Shown: positions 37,217-47,757, counted from the first letter of the stretch. The stretch: 62,572 bases of DNA from an uncultured Cellulophaga sp. (GCA_947491225.1 CANLIE010000015.1:1-62572); one strand, 5' to 3'. The notes: generated by a model from the letters alone, not told the origin. A program made the numbers and translations.

Positions 37217-37406
37217 TATAAACCTGAGTTAGGCGTAAGAAAATCACGTCAATTCTAGTGATTTGATGAAAGAAGATTGCATCTAAAATTGTGATTTTCT
37301 ATATAAAAGACTATTCTTAACACAGTTTTTCTCCATTTCATTCTGAAAAACAAATCGAATTGACGCTTTTTATAACATTTTAGTTTAGGTCTAACTCAGG
37401 TTTATA
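37217..37406. mobile_element. MITE-like element, 190 bp with 16-bp perfect terminal inverted repeats
   Basis: The ends are TATAAACCTGAGTTAG (37217-37232) and its exact reverse complement (37391-37406). A second pair of inverted arms, CGTCAATTC (37247-37255) and GAATTGACG (37357-37365), lies inside. There is no coding capacity. A duplication of TA at the ends is possible but hard to separate from the repeat itself. No parent transposase with these ends is in the window. Confidence 0.75.
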
Positions 37407-37438
37407 TGTAAAATACTGAACAACAATTACCTTATACA

Positions 37439-37481
37439 AAAACAAAGCTCCCCTGAAATAAATTCAGAGGAGCTTTGTTTT
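37439..37481. terminator. Strong bidirectional terminator containing the hairpin repeat core
   Basis: 19-bp arms (37439-37457 and 37463-37481) with one mismatch and the loop ATAAA. The centre CTGAAATAAATTCAG (37453-37467) is the same 15-mer seen at 20003-20017 and 48507-48521. It closes the large surface-protein operon on the minus strand. Confidence 0.85.
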
Positions 37482-37562
37482 AATGATAAGAGATTCTAAA
37501 AACAAGTTCTGAGTAGTCTATATACCCATCTCGATCTTTTTCATCAATTCTAATATATTTTT

Positions 37563-40500
37563 TTACTCAACAATCACTTTTCTAAGAGAATTTCCATAAG
37601 TTGTTTTCAATAAAACCAAGTACATTCCTGATGGCTTCCCAGAAATGTCAAAAGGAACGGTGTACGTCATCTCTCCTTTTCCGCTCTTAGAACTTATTAA
37701 AGAATTACTAGCAAAACTATATACTTCAATAGCAACGTCCCCAGGTTTTGTAAGCTTTAAATCTACTGAAAACTTTCCGCTTGTAGGATTTGGGTACACT
37801 ATAAATTCTTCTACCCTATCTATATCGTTGTCTGTCTCTTCTACTATATCATCGTTTTTTTCCAATACCAATACTTTTTTAGTCTCCTTCTTGGTAAGAC
37901 AATTACTATAAGATGTAATTATGCTTATTTCATACTCACCTGGAGCATCAAACATCATTTCTATTTTGTCTCTATCCTGCTCTAGTATCACAGCACCATC
38001 AGGAGAAACCCATTCCACTTTGTCTGGCGCAGGATAACTAATATCCACAGCAACAACGGTCTCACCTACAAACACTTGGCTAGACATAGCAAATTCTGCA
38101 CTTATCTCTTCATCGCTGGTACTTACAGACAAGGTTCCTGTTGCGGAACAACCAGTTGCCGTTCTTACAACAACACTATAAATACCAGATTTGGCAATCT
38201 TAACTATAGGAGCTTCACTAAAAAAACCATTATCAGAACTCCATTCATACGTTGCGCCAGAATCCCCTATTGTTGCATCCAATTCTAATTCCTGATTTAA
38301 ACAAATAACCTTGTCCTCTCCAAGGTTTATTTCAATAGGTAAAGGTCCTTCAACATTTATTTTTACTGTATTTGATTCACAGTTGTTTTGGTTTCTTACT
38401 TTAACGTCATAAGCTCCTTTTTCAAGTTCTTTAATAACATTACCTTCCAAAGGAAACCAACCTTGCAAACCTTGGTGGGTATATTCATATATAATACCGC
38501 CTGCAAGTGAAAGACTTATGCTACCATCTTTAGAATTTGAACAACTAGTATCTGTAATGGTTGAACTTAATATTTCTACAGGAGAAACGTTTGCTATGAT
38601 TACTTCTGTACTTACAACTGTATTTGGATATTCAAAACCTCCCAAATCGGTAGCTATGACATATAACTCATAACTACCTGGAGACAGACCATCAAGAACT
38701 ATTTCATTCTTATTCGTAGTCCCTTTTTTTACCTCTTCTAAGCCTTTCTTAAGCACATAGGTAAAGTTTGCTGTTGCAAAACCTGAAAGAGTTACGCCCA
38801 CTGTGGCAGAGGCATTGTTGCCATCCATACAATCTACTCCTTGAATTAATGGGGTTTGGAGCTCAGGTACGGGGGGACTATTGACTGTAATTGCATCTGA
38901 GGTCTTGGTACATCCATCTGCATCTGTAATCGATATCTTATATGTACCCTTAGACAGATTTGTAAACTCTACGCTTTTCCGCAAATCGTTTATGTTCATT
39001 ACAGGAGCATCTACATTAACAAAAACCGATGTTTGCACATCTTGTTTAGACAGCACAAAGTTATATGCAGGACTTCCTCCATCATATTCTATACGAATGC
39101 TTCCGCCTTTAGTGTTGGTTACATCAACTAAACTCGGGTTTAAAAATTGTAAGGCAGGTGGAACTCCAAAAATAACGTATTCCGTAGATTTCCCTATACA
39201 TGCACCAACACTATAAATAGCTCTAACTTGTATACGCTGTTCTGTATTCTTTGGAGGAATAGCTAAAGGATTAGATGCTTCTTTCCAATTTACTCCGTTA
39301 TCCGTACTAAATTCATAACTATAAGTACCTGAAGGGTTTAAATTATTGCCGCCTATTGCCTTTAAATCTAGTGTGGCATTACTGCCGCAACTACTTTGAG
39401 TCAACTTTGTGTTGGCTGTATCTATTACCACTTGGGTAGGCGCTTCTATGGTAAATTGTGGGGTGATTTCTCCACTTTTAACAATTACCGTGACACCGTC
39501 CGTATCAAATTTAATTTCTTGATAAACAATAAAGTAATCTGCACGGGGAAGAACAGTGTTTCCATCAGGAGAAAAATTGCCATCCAAGAGACTATACCTA
39601 CCTTTAAACTCACTGTCTAGAACTACATCTGCATTACCATAAGCTTGAACTCCTGTTATGGCGGTGCTATTCAAATCAGGATCCGTTAGCTTATCGGCAG
39701 GAAAAAGGGCAGGATCTCCTTGATATATATAGTAACGCATCTTGTAACCTCCAGCCACGTCTACGTCATTACTAAAGGTAAGGGTAACACTACCATCAGT
39801 AGAATCAAAACATGTTTCATTGGTAGTAGAAGTTCCCTTCCATTTTGGAGAACATCCTATGATGTCATAGGTCACTGGGGTTAAGTACTCATCTGGTTTA
39901 AAAGCACTTCCGTTACTAGGAGGAACAACTCCTGTCCTAAATTGGATACTGGTATTGGTTAGAATAGGCGTATTTACTCTTTCGCTCAGTTCTTTCAAGG
40001 TAAATTTGATTAAACGCTTTTCTTGGTATGACTCTGGAAATGACTCCCAACCTTTACCTGCAATTTTATATTGCCAATGATAGCCATTCTTTAACGTAAT
40101 CTCTTGCTCTAGACATACTGTACTTTCTTCCAATGTAGGCTGTGGAAGATGCACTAAGTAAACTCTATTACTTCCTATACAATTAGCAAATGCACCACTT
40201 ACTCTATATTCATTATTAAAATCTGCTCTTTTTATAAGTTTTCTAACTATATTAGCATCCCTAACATAACCTGGATCATCACAATTATTACCACGAGGGT
40301 CTGGATTGTTAAATCTATAAATATCCGCATAAAATGATAGTGAAACCTCATCAAATGAGTTATCAGGAATCGGATAAAAATCTAAATCTAACCATAAAGG
40401 AGGGGGTACAGAATCACTATATTTTCTAGAATAATTATGACTACCTATACTACTTTCAACTCCATTTTTAAAATAATAAGAAGAAAATGAAATACTCTGA

Positions 40501-40631
40501 TTAGAATTATCCATTTGGTTACCAATAGGATGAGTCTGACGTGCGGTCTCAAACAATAAACCATATTCGTATTGTTGTGCATATGCCAAACATGTTATGC
40601 ATGTAAAAAGGAGAAACATTATTTTTTTCAT
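37563..40631 (-). CDS. Large secreted protein with T9SS type A sorting domain
   Basis: A 1022-residue exported protein. Signal peptide MKKIMFLLFTCITCLAYAQ; then a long beta-sandwich region with repeats that resemble SprB/adhesin repeats (TCFDSTDGSVTLTFS, GSIRIEYDGGSPAYNFVLS, TSCSNSKDGSISLSLAGG; each with a conserved Cys and a D-G-S turn). A PKD/Ig-like segment follows near residue 800-920. The C-terminus is a type A T9SS sorting tail (FIVYPNPTSGKFSVDL ... SGMYLVLLKTTYGNSLRKVIVE). It is therefore sent across the outer membrane and anchored or released at the surface. It is the last gene of a three-gene operon, 2 bp after the fibronectin-type gene. Confidence 0.85.
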   Translation of the reverse strand: MKKIMFLLFTCITCLAYAQQYEYGLLFETARQTHPIGNQMDNSNQSISFSSYYFKNGVESSIGSHNYSRKYSDSVPPPLWLDLDFYPIPDNSFDEVSLSFYADIYRFNNPDPRGNNCDDPGYVRDANIVRKLIKRADFNNEYRVSGAFANCIGSNRVYLVHLPQPTLEESTVCLEQEITLKNGYHWQYKIAGKGWESFPESYQEKRLIKFTLKELSERVNTPILTNTSIQFRTGVVPPSNGSAFKPDEYLTPVTYDIIGCSPKWKGTSTTNETCFDSTDGSVTLTFSNDVDVAGGYKMRYYIYQGDPALFPADKLTDPDLNSTAITGVQAYGNADVVLDSEFKGRYSLLDGNFSPDGNTVLPRADYFIVYQEIKFDTDGVTVIVKSGEITPQFTIEAPTQVVIDTANTKLTQSSCGSNATLDLKAIGGNNLNPSGTYSYEFSTDNGVNWKEASNPLAIPPKNTEQRIQVRAIYSVGACIGKSTEYVIFGVPPALQFLNPSLVDVTNTKGGSIRIEYDGGSPAYNFVLSKQDVQTSVFVNVDAPVMNINDLRKSVEFTNLSKGTYKISITDADGCTKTSDAITVNSPPVPELQTPLIQGVDCMDGNNASATVGVTLSGFATANFTYVLKKGLEEVKKGTTNKNEIVLDGLSPGSYELYVIATDLGGFEYPNTVVSTEVIIANVSPVEILSSTITDTSCSNSKDGSISLSLAGGIIYEYTHQGLQGWFPLEGNVIKELEKGAYDVKVRNQNNCESNTVKINVEGPLPIEINLGEDKVICLNQELELDATIGDSGATYEWSSDNGFFSEAPIVKIAKSGIYSVVVRTATGCSATGTLSVSTSDEEISAEFAMSSQVFVGETVVAVDISYPAPDKVEWVSPDGAVILEQDRDKIEMMFDAPGEYEISIITSYSNCLTKKETKKVLVLEKNDDIVEETDNDIDRVEEFIVYPNPTSGKFSVDLKLTKPGDVAIEVYSFASNSLISSKSGKGEMTYTVPFDISGKPSGMYLVLLKTTYGNSLRKVIVE

Positions 40632-40633
40632 AA

Positions 40634-42727
40634 CTAATATGTTAAGTTTATTTTTTTAATAATGGAAGTTTTCCCTCCATTTCGTATTAATTGCAGACCA
40701 TAGACATATTCTGTGTTTATCTCAAGACCAACATCTGTATAACCTGTGTTCTTTTTGTTAAAAATCTTGTACAATTGAAGAGCTTTTCCGTTAATACTCC
40801 TATATAGTCTGTACTCTAAGACGTCTTCTTTCTTAATCTTCCATGAAAGTTTTATAAAACGTAGTTCTCTATCTACAATTCCAGAAAACCTAATATCATC
40901 TTCTTTTAATACAGTACCATCCCAAACCACAGTAGTAGGGTTACTAGGATTACTTTCTAATCCTGTTGAATCCTTAGCTACTATGGTATATGCATATACG
41001 TCTCTTAAAAGTTCTTTTGTATCCAAGAACGAAGTATCTTTCTTTATATTGGATTCATTTATTTTCTCCCATCCTTTTTCTTCTTCAGTACCTTTTTTTC
41101 TATAAACAATATGTGACATTACATCTTGGCTGCTACTAGGAATCCAATACAGTTGTATCCCTTTTTCCGTTACTTTATATTTTGTGAGCACTGGGGGTGA
41201 TGGGGGTATAACATCTGGTTTGCGAACCACCAAGATTTCTGAAAATTTTGATCTATTATACCGTTGATCTTCTGCCTGAAACTTATAGTATATTTTCCTG
41301 TTTAGGTCTGCCACGGGAACTGTGTCTATATAGGTTTCATTTTTAAAAGACTCCTTGGTAACCTCAGTAAACTCTAATTTTGGGTTGTTAGACTTAAAAA
41401 TCCTATAACCCCGCATATCTTCTTCTATATTTTTTGTCCAACTAAGTTTTACTACCCCTGTTGTGTCCATAACTCCTGTTGCTCCTGTTGGAGGTGCCGG
41501 AGGCACGGAGTCAATAGGTTGCACTAGTGATGGGTATGACTCACTTTCAATACCATTTTTTCCAATGGCTACTATGGTAAAGTAATTAGATACTCCCAAT
41601 CCTTCATATTCTGTTTTTCTATCAGTAACCGGTATATTATCTTTTACTGTAACAAATGGTCCTTTGTTGGTATCTGCTTTCCGTAATTGAAACTTAGAAA
41701 TAAGCCTATTGCCTTCTTCTTTAAATTCCCAAAAAAGAATTACTTTGTTTTCTTTGGGAATTTCCTTTTGGTATATTCTGGGTACAAACCCAAGACTTTC
41801 TTCTGCTCTACCTGTAAGCGGTTCAGAGCTTGGTCCTCTTTCTCCAAAAGCAGTTTTTCCTGTGACTCTATAAAAGTAGGGTTCATTGTTGGGAATAGAA
41901 TCCATATAAAAAATGGAAATGTCCTTGGAATTCTTTGGTTGCTGGGCATTAAAAATAGGTTGCCCGTTTAATTGTTCATACGTTTTATTATCTTTAGATC
42001 GCTCTACTATGTAGTTAGAATATAAGCTTTGCAACAAACCAAAATTCCAACTCAGGTTTACATGTCTATCTCCAAAAACACCCATAAGTCCAATAGGTTT
42101 TGGCAACTCTTCATACATATCAGGACTTGCATAGACCGTACCTTTCTCTATTTCTAATTTTTTTTCTTCTGGTACAGCCACAGATATGGTATAAAGGTAT
42201 TTTTCTCCTTTTTTAACCAATGTATCCTCATATCCCCAGCCAGCTAATTTTGCGGCTTCATAATTTTGTTCTGCGGCTACCAGTGCAAATGTAAAACGTT
42301 GTTCTAACTCGTCGTTTACAGCAAAAACCCCACCCATTTTACTGCCGGGCACAGTGGTTTCAAAACTATCACCAAACAGAGATTGCGCTATAACAGCAGC
42401 GTACTGGTCTTTTGTTGCCAATGCCTCCCATTCTTCTAATGGTCTAGGTTTTAAAGGCACAGATACGAGTTGCTCTCTTTCTATAGGAACTACAGCTACG
42501 TCATTACGTGAAATAGTGGCTCTTTCTATTAAAAAACCATACTCGTTTGCTTTTTTCCAGTCCAAGGGCTGGTCAACTGCCCAACGAAGCATTACTTTAT
42601 TAGGTAAGGAACGAGCAATTACTTTCACGGCTGGTGATTCTTGCCCCCACATCATAACTCCTATTAAAAATAGGAATACAGACATATGATTTTTTCTACT
42701 ATTTTTCATGAAATCATTGTAATTCAT
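40634..42727 (-). CDS. Exported fibronectin type III repeat protein
   Basis: A 697-residue protein with an N-terminal signal (hydrophobic VFLFLIGVMMWGQ) and at least four fibronectin type III-like repeats recognised by spaced W/Y/P residues (LSWNFGLLQSLYSNYIVERS, VKLSWTKNIEEDMRGYRIFKS, IQLYWIPSSSQDVMSHIVYRK, IKLSWKIKKEDVLEYRLYRS). No sorting tail and no enzyme motif. It could be a periplasmic or surface scaffold joining its two neighbours. The ATG at 42709 is an alternative start. Confidence 0.8.
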   Translation of the reverse strand: MNYNDFMKNSRKNHMSVFLFLIGVMMWGQESPAVKVIARSLPNKVMLRWAVDQPLDWKKANEYGFLIERATISRNDVAVVPIEREQLVSVPLKPRPLEEWEALATKDQYAAVIAQSLFGDSFETTVPGSKMGGVFAVNDELEQRFTFALVAAEQNYEAAKLAGWGYEDTLVKKGEKYLYTISVAVPEEKKLEIEKGTVYASPDMYEELPKPIGLMGVFGDRHVNLSWNFGLLQSLYSNYIVERSKDNKTYEQLNGQPIFNAQQPKNSKDISIFYMDSIPNNEPYFYRVTGKTAFGERGPSSEPLTGRAEESLGFVPRIYQKEIPKENKVILFWEFKEEGNRLISKFQLRKADTNKGPFVTVKDNIPVTDRKTEYEGLGVSNYFTIVAIGKNGIESESYPSLVQPIDSVPPAPPTGATGVMDTTGVVKLSWTKNIEEDMRGYRIFKSNNPKLEFTEVTKESFKNETYIDTVPVADLNRKIYYKFQAEDQRYNRSKFSEILVVRKPDVIPPSPPVLTKYKVTEKGIQLYWIPSSSQDVMSHIVYRKKGTEEEKGWEKINESNIKKDTSFLDTKELLRDVYAYTIVAKDSTGLESNPSNPTTVVWDGTVLKEDDIRFSGIVDRELRFIKLSWKIKKEDVLEYRLYRSINGKALQLYKIFNKKNTGYTDVGLEINTEYVYGLQLIRNGGKTSIIKKINLTY

Positions 42728-42747
42728 TTATTATTTTTTTACCTATA

Positions 42748-45700
42748 TCATTTATTCTTATACCTAATTTTATATCCTTTTTGATATAGTTTTCCTGGGG
42801 TCTGATAAATTAATTGAGCATCATAATTACCAAGTGGTAATGGAGGAAAAACATCAAGAAGGTACTTATAATTCTCGTATTTTTCTGTATTTCCATCACT
42901 ATCGCCATAACGTCTTAAAAATTCCCTTCTTAGGTACATTAAATCTTTTTTGTATTGATAAGGCATATTGTATACAAATGGAATTCTGTTTTTTACCCAT
43001 GAAGAACTGGCATTGTTTTCTATGTTAGTTAAATACTCATTACCTATGTAAAAAGAACGTACAGGAGGTACCCCTAAAACATCTACTTTACGATCAAACC
43101 TAATATTTCCATCAAGTGGATAGCTTTCATAAAGCAAAGGGTATATCTTTATTTTATAATAACGGTCGTTTAATATGGCCTGAGGGTATATTAAAGGTTG
43201 TGATCCTGTGTATTTGTCCCCTAATATTTCCATCTTATCAAAATATTCATAATCTTCCACTTTTACAGATAAGGAATGTACATCTGCATATACGAAATTG
43301 GTAAGACTATTTGTAATCTTTATGCTCCTTACCTTATCTTTAAAAGAAGGATGCACACTGGTCTTAAAATTATATTCTAGTATGGATTTTGGAGCTCCAT
43401 TAGACAGAGTTACTTTTGAAGCTTTTTTATTAGAAATAGATGAACTAGCTGATGTATTCATGTTTTCTTGCTTTCCTGATGATGGATTAAACCAATTTGT
43501 GTTTCCACCTTCTTCTTCACCTTTTAAAATTTCTGTGCTTTGCTCTACAACTATTTCAGTTTGTATGTCTGCTCCAGGAGGAAAAACTACTAAATTAATT
43601 CCATATTGCGTGCTCAATGCCATCTCTTTGGGAACATCGTAAAAAATAGTTCCTTTAGATTGGTCATAGTATAAATTAGTCCGTATTCCTTGTCCGCTGC
43701 TTGGAGATATAAACTCTGCTCGCATTTCATATTCTCCTTTAAAAAGATAATTCTGTTCCGTTTTTAACTTAACATAACCTTTATTATATTCTTCTGGATA
43801 AAAACTTTGTTGTCCTATTACTGGATATGTATAAACAATGTTTTCTAGTGGAATATGGTCAGGAGCAATATCTGTGGTAAAGGATATTTCTTTTCTCTCT
43901 AATACAGGCTTACCATCTTCCATAACAGTCAGGTACGCTCCTCCTATTTTTTCATCAAAACTTACCTCTACTACTACCTTTACCTCTTTTTCAGATGGTA
44001 AGGTTTCTTTAGGCTTAAAGGTAACTGCATCATTGGTATCATTCCATTCCAAGCTACCTTTTAATTCCTTTCCTTCAGATGTTACGGTAAAAGTTTTTAA
44101 CTGTAATTTAAAAGTTTTCGTAGCTCCATCTGTATCTACTCTAAAATCTTTGTTTGCAGCATAATTAAAAACCACTTGGGGAGCTGTAAATACAGATACA
44201 TCATCTTTTTTATCATTTGGTGTTATATCTGATATTATAGGAACGCCCACACTTTGAGCAATTCCTTCAAACTTACATTCTTCACCCATTTCAACTTTTA
44301 GGCGCATTCTACCAGAAACAAGCCCTCCTAATATTCTATAATACATCCCTACATAACCCGTAAAATATACTGGGTTAGGGAATTGTCCTCTTAAATTTGC
44401 TGCAACACCTGCTTCTGCAATAACAAATTTACCTTTTATAAACGTCAAATTTACTTTAACTCCAAATTCACCATATAGATATGCGTATACTTGCCCCATA
44501 GAGTACCACCCATCATTACCCACAGGTCCTGATCTACCTTTACATTTTGTATTCTTGTAATGTGCATGCATTACATCAAACCCAGCACCAAGTTCCACAT
44601 TTGCATAGAATATTAGATAATCAAACCCATAACCATAGGCAAAGTTCATACCAAACGCAAAGCCTTTTCCTTTGGTTAATTGATTTTCTTTTCGGTTGCC
44701 ATTAAGAATATCATCTCCCAATATTTTAACCACCATAGGATGTGGGTTTAGTTGTGTTGGCAAGTCTGTTCCTGTCATAAAATAACCACCTACTCGTAAT
44801 TGAACACCTATGGAAAACAAAAGATCAATACGTTTTTGAGGTGTACCTATGTAGATGTGCCAATCAGTAGGAGAACTATACAAGCTTGCATAACCAGCTA
44901 AATTGTTATCTCCGCCTCCTTTTACTCCTTTAAGATCCATATAGAGTTCAAACTCTCCTTTAAACGTGTCGTTCTTAAAATCTTTTTCTATACCTACAAA
45001 TACTCCTATTGCACCAGAAGCGGCTACATCATGCACCGGAATTGCTTCTTTAGATACGCCTAGGAAGTTTCCGTATTTTGACAATTTATCTACTTTATCC
45101 TTATTTTTTTCATAAAAATCATTTATTTTATCAAAGGTTTTGTTCAGTTTACCAAAATCAGATTTGGTACTACTACCTCCTCCTGAATCTTTACTCATCA
45201 TAGCGCCCTCTCCTATGAAACCAATCCTATTTAGACCTCCATTTTTATTAAACTCCATTTCTAAATAGGCTTTTGCTTTAAATGTAGTAGAGTTTTCAGA
45301 ACCTATTTTAACTCCTGCACGTACACCTAAACCTGTATCTGCATCTGGTTTGTATATTGCTGAACCGGGATCAAAACCGGTTTTATTACCACTTACCTTA
45401 GTCATTCTGTTAGAAATACCCCCTACAAAAGAACTAATTAGAAATTTACTACCCTTGCCTTTTTTTGTATCTGTCCAAATATCAACAACCCAGTATCTAA
45501 AATCTGTCTTACCAAACATAGCCTTTCCTGTTGCACTAAATTTAAGTTCATTAAAAGTTGCCGTTACTTCTCCAGAAAAACCATCACCATATATAGGATC
45601 ATCAGTCATAATTTCTAAACTTCCAGCAATTTTAAAATTTGCTTTGGTATAATCTATTGCAATAGCATTTACCTTTACTTTTTCAAACTGCCACTTCTGC

Positions 45701-47757
45701 ATACTTGCTCCGTCTTCCAATTTTCCTAAAATAGATAGGTTTGTAGAGGAATTAACCCCAGATTTGTCTAAATTAATTTTGAGATCAAAAGAAAGACCAA
45801 CTGTATTATTATCGGCATTTATCATTTTTAAATCTCCTACGGAAACTGGAAAGTTCATCAACTTCATTTCCCCTTCATAACCAAATGATTTTGCTTGTAT
45901 AAATTTTTTCCCTGGTTCTGTTTGAAGTTCTAATTCTTGAAAAGTTATTCCTTTAAAGTTAAAGCCTTTTTTGTCATCAACTTTAGTAGTATCTGTAGCA
46001 GCAGCAGGGACATCTTCTTTTTTCTGGTTTATTTTCCCCATTATGGATAATTTCCCTGTAAGGTTTGCATATGGATATACTTTTCCATCCTTTACATTAA
46101 TGGCAACACTAGAATTACGTTCCAATTGCATTTCGCCAAGAAAAACTGGGGTTTTGTACTCTTTTTGCAAACCAACCTCTAAGCCATAACCATCTGGGTG
46201 TATGTACCCTTTATAATCCATAGGTTCTTCAAATATGGGCACAGCAATCTCACCTCCTATGGAGCCACCTTTGAGTTGGTTTCTAGAAAGAAGTATACCT
46301 ACATCTTCAATGGTAAATGCCCATTTACCTGCAGTACCTTCTCCTACGCTTAATATATTTTTTGCTCTAAATTCGCCAGATATTCCTTGACTATCCAATA
46401 TCAAGTGCTCTGCGCTGAACCTTACTCTTTTGTCATTTTTTTTTGTATTTTCTACACCTTTAGGTAATACTATCTCTACTTCCTTGGCATAAAATCCACG
46501 CCATAATTTACGGGCATTTTCGGGATAAATACGATCGTAATCTTCTGGAAGTTTTAAGTTGGGAGAGTTTTTGGTGTCACTTAAATCCAATACAGCATTT
46601 TTTATATTAAACCCCCACCCTTTAAGGCCTACCACCTCAAAACTAGGCAAAGAAACTTCCATAAGTAGGTCGTTCCAACCATTAGCTTTTATATTAAAAG
46701 AAGTACCTACATAGCATTTATTGCCTATGGCTTTTTCAGAATTTTCTTTGGTAAATGGTTTAGCTGCACTGCCACAAGCGTATTCTCCATTTTCATCTAT
46801 GGGTAATAGAACATTTCTTGAAACCCTTAAATCTCCATTAAGCGCAATTGATTTTAGCCCTGTACAATCAAACTCTACAAAGGATTGATCGCCAAAGACA
46901 CCTGTTTTTAAATCTATGCCGCCTTTAAGAGTCAAGAGCCAATTGTTTCCATTTATTGGTATGTGCTGATTGCCCAATAATACCAGTCTCATACCACCGT
47001 CTAACAATGCGCCATCATGAGAAAGCTTTATGTTCTCTGCTCCAAAATAAATTACTTTTTCACCACTTCCATCAGATTCTTGAGCAGGTATAATCATTTT
47101 TGCCCATGCCTTAAACTCTGCATATTGGGGGGTAAACTTTACAGAAACAATGGCTAACTCTACAGTATTTCCTGATGTAGAGTCTTTTTTACGAAGTCCT
47201 ACAGGTAGCTTCAAGAGCTCCTTCCCTGTTATAATTTCTGCAAAATTCTTTAGTTTTTTAACTTCTTCAAATGCTTTTTTAGCTTTTTCTATATACTTGT
47301 CAGCCACTTTATTTTTGGCGAAGTTAGATGTAATGAATTCTTGATCAAACTCTGGAGTTTGCCTCGCAAATGATACTGCAAAAGATTTACTCTCACTTAT
47401 TTTTGTATCCAAATCAGGAAAAAACTTTCGTTGTGTTTCTTCCTCTGAAACGAAAAAACTACTCGCTAGGGGGGCATTTTCACCACGCAAAGTCACCATT
47501 TGTTCTAAGTGTGCCCAATGTGCTTTGCTCTTCCTTTGTATTTTTGTACTGTCTTTTTCTTTCTTGATACGTAACGAATCTTTTGAAATTGACACTTCAG
47601 TTCCTACTTTTAAATTGGCGGTTTTTACATTAGAAGATTTTTTTACTCCTGCACTTAACAAGCTACAGCATAGTAAAAACACAATATATAGTTGGTTCTT
47701 ATATGTCATTTTTTTACTGTTTATGTTTTTACTGTTTATGTTTTTACTAGACTCCAT
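42748..47757 (-). CDS. Giant exported protein of unknown function (1669 aa)
   Basis: The signal segment TYKNQLYIVFLLCCSLLSAG starts at an ATG at 47709. The longer reading from 47757 adds 16 residues encoded by a 15-bp tandem repeat (KNINS repeated), so 47709 may be the true start. The body is beta-rich with many Gly/Asp/Lys turns. About residues 1180-1290 look like an Ig-like bacterial domain (SFTTDIAPD at its end). I recognise no enzyme motif and no T9SS tail. It is first of the three-gene operon (21 bp before the fibronectin-type gene) and follows a truncated copy of the outer-membrane gene. Probably a surface or outer-membrane-associated structural protein. Confidence 0.75.
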   Translation of the reverse strand: MESSKNINSKNINSKKMTYKNQLYIVFLLCCSLLSAGVKKSSNVKTANLKVGTEVSISKDSLRIKKEKDSTKIQRKSKAHWAHLEQMVTLRGENAPLASSFFVSEEETQRKFFPDLDTKISESKSFAVSFARQTPEFDQEFITSNFAKNKVADKYIEKAKKAFEEVKKLKNFAEIITGKELLKLPVGLRKKDSTSGNTVELAIVSVKFTPQYAEFKAWAKMIIPAQESDGSGEKVIYFGAENIKLSHDGALLDGGMRLVLLGNQHIPINGNNWLLTLKGGIDLKTGVFGDQSFVEFDCTGLKSIALNGDLRVSRNVLLPIDENGEYACGSAAKPFTKENSEKAIGNKCYVGTSFNIKANGWNDLLMEVSLPSFEVVGLKGWGFNIKNAVLDLSDTKNSPNLKLPEDYDRIYPENARKLWRGFYAKEVEIVLPKGVENTKKNDKRVRFSAEHLILDSQGISGEFRAKNILSVGEGTAGKWAFTIEDVGILLSRNQLKGGSIGGEIAVPIFEEPMDYKGYIHPDGYGLEVGLQKEYKTPVFLGEMQLERNSSVAINVKDGKVYPYANLTGKLSIMGKINQKKEDVPAAATDTTKVDDKKGFNFKGITFQELELQTEPGKKFIQAKSFGYEGEMKLMNFPVSVGDLKMINADNNTVGLSFDLKINLDKSGVNSSTNLSILGKLEDGASMQKWQFEKVKVNAIAIDYTKANFKIAGSLEIMTDDPIYGDGFSGEVTATFNELKFSATGKAMFGKTDFRYWVVDIWTDTKKGKGSKFLISSFVGGISNRMTKVSGNKTGFDPGSAIYKPDADTGLGVRAGVKIGSENSTTFKAKAYLEMEFNKNGGLNRIGFIGEGAMMSKDSGGGSSTKSDFGKLNKTFDKINDFYEKNKDKVDKLSKYGNFLGVSKEAIPVHDVAASGAIGVFVGIEKDFKNDTFKGEFELYMDLKGVKGGGDNNLAGYASLYSSPTDWHIYIGTPQKRIDLLFSIGVQLRVGGYFMTGTDLPTQLNPHPMVVKILGDDILNGNRKENQLTKGKGFAFGMNFAYGYGFDYLIFYANVELGAGFDVMHAHYKNTKCKGRSGPVGNDGWYSMGQVYAYLYGEFGVKVNLTFIKGKFVIAEAGVAANLRGQFPNPVYFTGYVGMYYRILGGLVSGRMRLKVEMGEECKFEGIAQSVGVPIISDITPNDKKDDVSVFTAPQVVFNYAANKDFRVDTDGATKTFKLQLKTFTVTSEGKELKGSLEWNDTNDAVTFKPKETLPSEKEVKVVVEVSFDEKIGGAYLTVMEDGKPVLERKEISFTTDIAPDHIPLENIVYTYPVIGQQSFYPEEYNKGYVKLKTEQNYLFKGEYEMRAEFISPSSGQGIRTNLYYDQSKGTIFYDVPKEMALSTQYGINLVVFPPGADIQTEIVVEQSTEILKGEEEGGNTNWFNPSSGKQENMNTSASSSISNKKASKVTLSNGAPKSILEYNFKTSVHPSFKDKVRSIKITNSLTNFVYADVHSLSVKVEDYEYFDKMEILGDKYTGSQPLIYPQAILNDRYYKIKIYPLLYESYPLDGNIRFDRKVDVLGVPPVRSFYIGNEYLTNIENNASSSWVKNRIPFVYNMPYQYKKDLMYLRREFLRRYGDSDGNTEKYENYKYLLDVFPPLPLGNYDAQLIYQTPGKLYQKGYKIRYKNK
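47711..47748. repeat. 15-bp tandem repeat at the 5' end of the giant gene
   Basis: Two and a half copies of TTTTTACTGTTTATG (47711-47725, 47726-47740, part at 47741-47748). In frame on the minus strand this gives the KNINS repeats of the predicted N-terminus. Slippage here would change the N-terminus by five residues or the spacing before the internal ATG. Confidence 0.8.

Noticed and set aside
42748-47757. Giant 1669-aa protein as a T9SS substrate
   Set aside because: Its C-terminus lacks the sorting tail seen in the 1022-aa neighbour.
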